Shown here: positions 5,487-7,160 of the stretch, piece after piece
Position numbering within the stretch: position 1 is the first letter of the stretch
Layout: every line of letters starts with the position of its first letter
Origin: Ruminiclostridium sp.
GTDB lineage: Bacteria > Bacillota > Clostridia > Oscillospirales > Oscillospiraceae
Direction: 5' to 3'
NCBI GenBank assembly: GCA_021442645.1
Contig: JABUSR010000027.1
Span: 1 to 7,160 of the forward strand
DNA: 7,160 bases
Program-made: the position numbers and the translations under genes
Notes under the pieces: generated by a model
Told to the model about the DNA's origin: nothing
The model's database searches: none
The model's input: the letters and a program-made list of their open reading frames with translations, nothing else

Positions 5487-6218
5487 ATGGGCTTTCTGAA
5501 AAATGTGTTGGGAAAGAAGAAAAAGACGACCCGGTACTGCTCTGCGGTAATCGTGGCTGGGGGGAAGTCCACCCGGATGGAGGGGGAGGATAAGATTCTC
5601 GCTCCCCTGGGCGGGGAACCGCTGATCCTCCACGGGCTGGAGCCCTTCCAGGCCTCGGATCTGGTGGATGAGATTGTCATCGTGGCCCGGGAGGACCTGA
5701 TGGCACCCATTGGCGACCTGTGCAGCCGAAAGGGCATCACCAAGGTCCGGCGGGTAGTAAACGGCGGGGCTGCCCGGCAGGATTCTGTTCTTGCCGGCAT
5801 CCAAGCGGCAGACGAGCGGGCGGATATCATCGCTATCCACGACGGCGCCCGGCCCTTTGTCACCCGGGAAATCATTGAGGAGACCATTAAGGCGGCCCGC
5901 CGCTGTTCTGCTGCGGCCCCTGCGATCCCCGTGAAGGACACAATCAAGCGGGCGAAGGACGGCATTGTCACCGAGACCCCTGACCGGGCGGAACTCTTTG
6001 CCGTCCAGACTCCCCAGGTCTTTGAAGCTAATCTGATCCGGACGGCTGTGGGCAAGGCGGTTCAAGATGGGATTCTCCTCACTGACGACTGTGCGGCAGT
6101 GGAGCGCCTGGGTTTCCCGGTGAAACTCACCCAGGGCAGCGAGGAGAATATCAAGATTACTACGCCCCGGGACCTGGTCCATGGGGAAGCCATCCTGGCA
6201 GAGCGGGAGGGGCACTGA
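5487..6218 (+). CDS. ispD: IspD, 2-C-methyl-D-erythritol 4-phosphate cytidylyltransferase
   Basis: IspD joins CTP to methylerythritol 4-phosphate, the third step of the MEP isoprenoid pathway. The 243-residue Rossmann-like nucleotidyltransferase shows the CTP loop AGGKSTRM (24-31) with K36, GGAARQDSV (93-101), HDGARPFV (118-125), VKDTIK (149-154), R167, QTPQ (174-177), TDD (199-201) and NIKITTPRDL (221-230), whose K223 corresponds to E. coli K213. The usual A-A-G is A-G-G here, a conservative change. The start ATG 5487 follows AAGGAGG (5476-5482); a TTG at 5469 in the same frame precedes that site and is rejected. Residues 1-17 (GFLKNVLGKKKK and onward) are an extension beyond the usual N-terminus, possibly an amphipathic basic helix. 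ispF begins one base after its stop. No promoter is clear between the terminator and the start. Confidence 0.93.
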   Translation: MGFLKNVLGKKKKTTRYCSAVIVAGGKSTRMEGEDKILAPLGGEPLILHGLEPFQASDLVDEIVIVAREDLMAPIGDLCSRKGITKVRRVVNGGAARQDSVLAGIQAADERADIIAIHDGARPFVTREIIEETIKAARRCSAAAPAIPVKDTIKRAKDGIVTETPDRAELFAVQTPQVFEANLIRTAVGKAVQDGILLTDDCAAVERLGFPVKLTQGSEENIKITTPRDLVHGEAILAEREGH

Positions 6219-6219
6219 C

Positions 6220-6699
6220 ATGCGTATCGGACATGGCTATGACGTGCACCGACTGGTGTCCGGGCGAAAGCTGATCCTGGGCGGGGTGGAGATCCCCTAC
6301 CACCTGGGGCTCCTGGGACATTCAGATGCCGATGTGGCTGCCCATGCCCTGATGGACGCCCTGCTGGGGGCGGCGGCGCTGGGGGATATCGGGGTGCATT
6401 TTCCGGATAAGGCCCCGGCCTATGCCGGGGCTGACAGCTTGCTTCTTCTGGAAAAGGTCGTGGAACTGCTGGCCCGGGAGGGCTGGCGGGTCGAAAACGT
6501 GGATGTGACCGTCCTGGCCCAGGCTCCCAAGCTCATGCCCCACATTCCGCAGATGCGGCAGAATTTCGCCCGGGCTATGGGCGTTCCGGTGACGGCCGTC
6601 AGTGTCAAGGCCACCACGGAAGAAGGGCTGGGCTTTACTGGCACCGGGCAGGGCATCGCAGCCCATGCCGTGGCCCTTATTGAGGCCCTGGAACGATAA
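6220..6699 (+). CDS. ispF: IspF, 2-C-methyl-D-erythritol 2,4-cyclodiphosphate synthase
   Basis: IspF cyclises CDP-methylerythritol 2-phosphate to methylerythritol cyclodiphosphate and releases CMP, the fifth MEP step. The 159-residue protein is the normal size for this homotrimer. D8 and H10 in RIGHGYDVH and H42 in DVAAHALMDA are the zinc ligands. GHSDAD (33-38), GDIGVHFPD (55-63) and the CDP-binding KATTEEGLGFTG (130-141) are all conserved. The start ATG at 6220 is preceded by GGGAGGGG (6205-6212) inside the end of ispD; an in-frame ATG at 6181 would add 13 residues and lacks such a site. The one-base gap implies translational coupling with ispD, and ispD-ispF adjacency is common. A terminator follows the stop by 12 bases. 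Confidence 0.96.
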   Translation: MRIGHGYDVHRLVSGRKLILGGVEIPYHLGLLGHSDADVAAHALMDALLGAAALGDIGVHFPDKAPAYAGADSLLLLEKVVELLAREGWRVENVDVTVLAQAPKLMPHIPQMRQNFARAMGVPVTAVSVKATTEEGLGFTGTGQGIAAHAVALIEALER

Positions 6700-6711
6700 A
6701 ATGAGACTCAG

Positions 6712-6756
6712 AAACTCCTTCTGCACATTGTATGGGTGTGGGAGGAGTTTTGTTTT
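6712..6756 (+). terminator. Intrinsic terminator after ispF
   Basis: Bases 6712-6721 pair with 6741-6750 (10 pairs, one G-T). CACA (6724-6727) can pair with TGTG (6737-6740) within the loop. The right arm runs into the T-rich tail TTTTGTTTT (6748-6756). It ends the ispDF unit. Confidence 0.8.
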
Positions 6757-6774
6757 CAGAGGGCCGGGTGAGAC

Positions 6775-6799
6775 GGCTCGAAGAGCCTCCTGACGGAGG
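6775..6799 (+). promoter_or_regulatory. Shine-Dalgarno site inside a small hairpin
   Basis: GGAGG at 6795-6799, the only plausible ribosome site for the ATG at 6810, pairs perfectly with CCTCC at 6786-6790 across TGAC. A second stem, GGCTC (6775-6779) with GAGCC (6783-6787), overlaps CCTCC by two bases, so the two stems exclude each other. This could restrict translation or be a relic. No ligand-binding structure is visible. Confidence 0.4.
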
Positions 6800-6809
6800 T
6801 TTTCAAACT

Positions 6810-7052
6810 ATGTTTTATCTCATCATGTGCCGTTCGCTGACCCACGCCCAGCGGATTGTAAAAGGACCCGCCAGGTGGGGGGACCAGCTGAGCCGACGGG
6901 AGGTTGCGTTGCGGGTGAGACTCCATTGCGTGCCCACTGCCCATGAGACGGCGAGGACGCTGGAGACCGGGACTCTGCGGCTGAGCTTTTCCGATTTCAA
7001 CACTCCCGGAGAGGTGGAACGGTTCCTGGCGGTCATAGCCCGCCTGATCTGA
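6810..7052 (+). pseudogene. Chimeric remnant: DUF3343 start joined to class V aminotransferase end
   Basis: The open frame encodes 80 residues from ATG 6810 to TGA at 7050-7052. Residues 1-19 (MFYLIMCRSLTHAQRIVKG) resemble the N-terminus of DUF3343 proteins, small putative sulfur/selenium carriers. Residues about 28-80 resemble the C-terminus of cysteine-desulfurase-like class V aminotransferases: RLHCVPTAHE carries the loop with the conserved Cys (residue 40), then TLETGTLRLSF and DFNTPGEVERFL. A complete aminotransferase is about 380 residues, so over 300 are missing, with the PLP lysine. Glycines usual before LHC and before TLE are Arg here, as expected of decay. The simplest reading is an in-frame deletion fusing two neighbouring genes. 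GGAGG at 6795-6799 supports the start; an upstream in-frame ATG at 6732 lies in the ispF terminator. Family matches are from memory. It could instead be a small expressed protein of unknown role. Confidence 0.55.
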
Positions 7053-7160
7053 GAGAATGGAGAATGTGCATCGGCGCAGACGGGGGATTGTAAGACAGTG
7101 GTATTGCGTGTTCGAGGAAGAGACATGGTTCCATGCCACTTCTTTGTATTTCACAGTTTT

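Noticed and set aside
6181..6219. Upstream ATG start for IspF
   Set aside because: It would overlap ispD by 38 bases without a ribosome site; ATG 6220 has GGGAGGGG and gives the conserved MRIGHGYDVH.
5382..6221. Minus-strand open frame of 279 codons opposite ispD
   Set aside because: It lies almost exactly over the well-supported ispD gene and the terminator, with no recognisable protein.
6732..6809. Upstream ATG for the remnant gene at 6810
   Set aside because: It sits in the loop of the ispF terminator and lacks a Shine-Dalgarno site.
6756..7154. Minus-strand open frame of 132 codons at the right end
   Set aside because: No recognisable motif or ribosome site, and it overlaps the + strand frame whose translation shows family-like motifs.
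7053..7160. Possible RNA gene or promoter at the right edge, with AGTGGTAT pairing with ATGCCACT
   Set aside because: An eight-pair stem with a wobble and a long loop, no promoter elements and no recognisable RNA family; the window ends too soon.

Overview
The window reads as chromosomal DNA of a GC-rich, Gram-positive anaerobe of class Clostridia, most likely in the Oscillospiraceae/Flavonifractor-like group. The evidence is a C-terminal triple SLH (S-layer homology) protein, a complete ruvC-ruvA-ruvB operon (Bacilli normally lack RuvC), a SigH-type sporulation sigma factor, a CxxC zinc-ribbon protein typical of Clostridia, and the non-mevalonate isoprenoid genes ispD-ispF. Every supported gene lies on the + strand. 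The lineage is inferred from gene content and protein style, not from a database search.

Layout. (1) 2-1663: the C-terminal 553 codons of a large secreted, cell-wall-anchored SLH protein whose 5' end lies outside the window; a terminator-like hairpin follows. (2) 1664-2096: a 433-base gap without a gene. It holds that hairpin, a promoter-like sequence at 1777-1805, a dense cluster of long inverted repeats at 1801-2010 (a structured RNA or a palindromic mobile element), and a second promoter at 2025-2054. (3) 2097-4256: ruvC, ruvA and ruvB, the Holliday-junction branch-migration and resolution machine, closely spaced and all with non-ATG starts. (4) 4257-4398: an AT-rich control region with a near-perfect vegetative promoter, then a SigH-family sigma factor (4399-5034). 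(5) 5095-5370: a small protein with two zinc ribbons and codon use suggesting high expression, closed by a strong terminator. (6) 5487-6699: ispD and ispF, separated by one base, with their own terminator. (7) 6810-7052: an 80-codon open frame that looks like a deletion remnant. Its first ~19 residues resemble a DUF3343 protein and its last ~50 resemble the C-terminus of a cysteine-desulfurase-like class V aminotransferase. Bases 7053-7160 hold nothing I can support.

How the parts relate. RuvA and RuvB form the branch-migration motor and RuvC cuts the junction, so that operon is a self-contained recombination-repair module. IspD and IspF are the third and fifth enzymes of the MEP pathway. SigH would direct early-stationary and sporulation transcription; sigH and ispDF are also near each other in Bacillus subtilis, so this neighbourhood looks like an old one. 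The SLH gene and the remnant gene at the right are the accessory or decaying parts.

The signals most worth following are the inverted-repeat cluster upstream of ruvC, the chimeric remnant at 6810-7052, and the sigH promoter placed so close to its start codon that no Shine-Dalgarno site fits. I see no complete new defence or mobile system, CRISPR array, tRNA or rRNA here.
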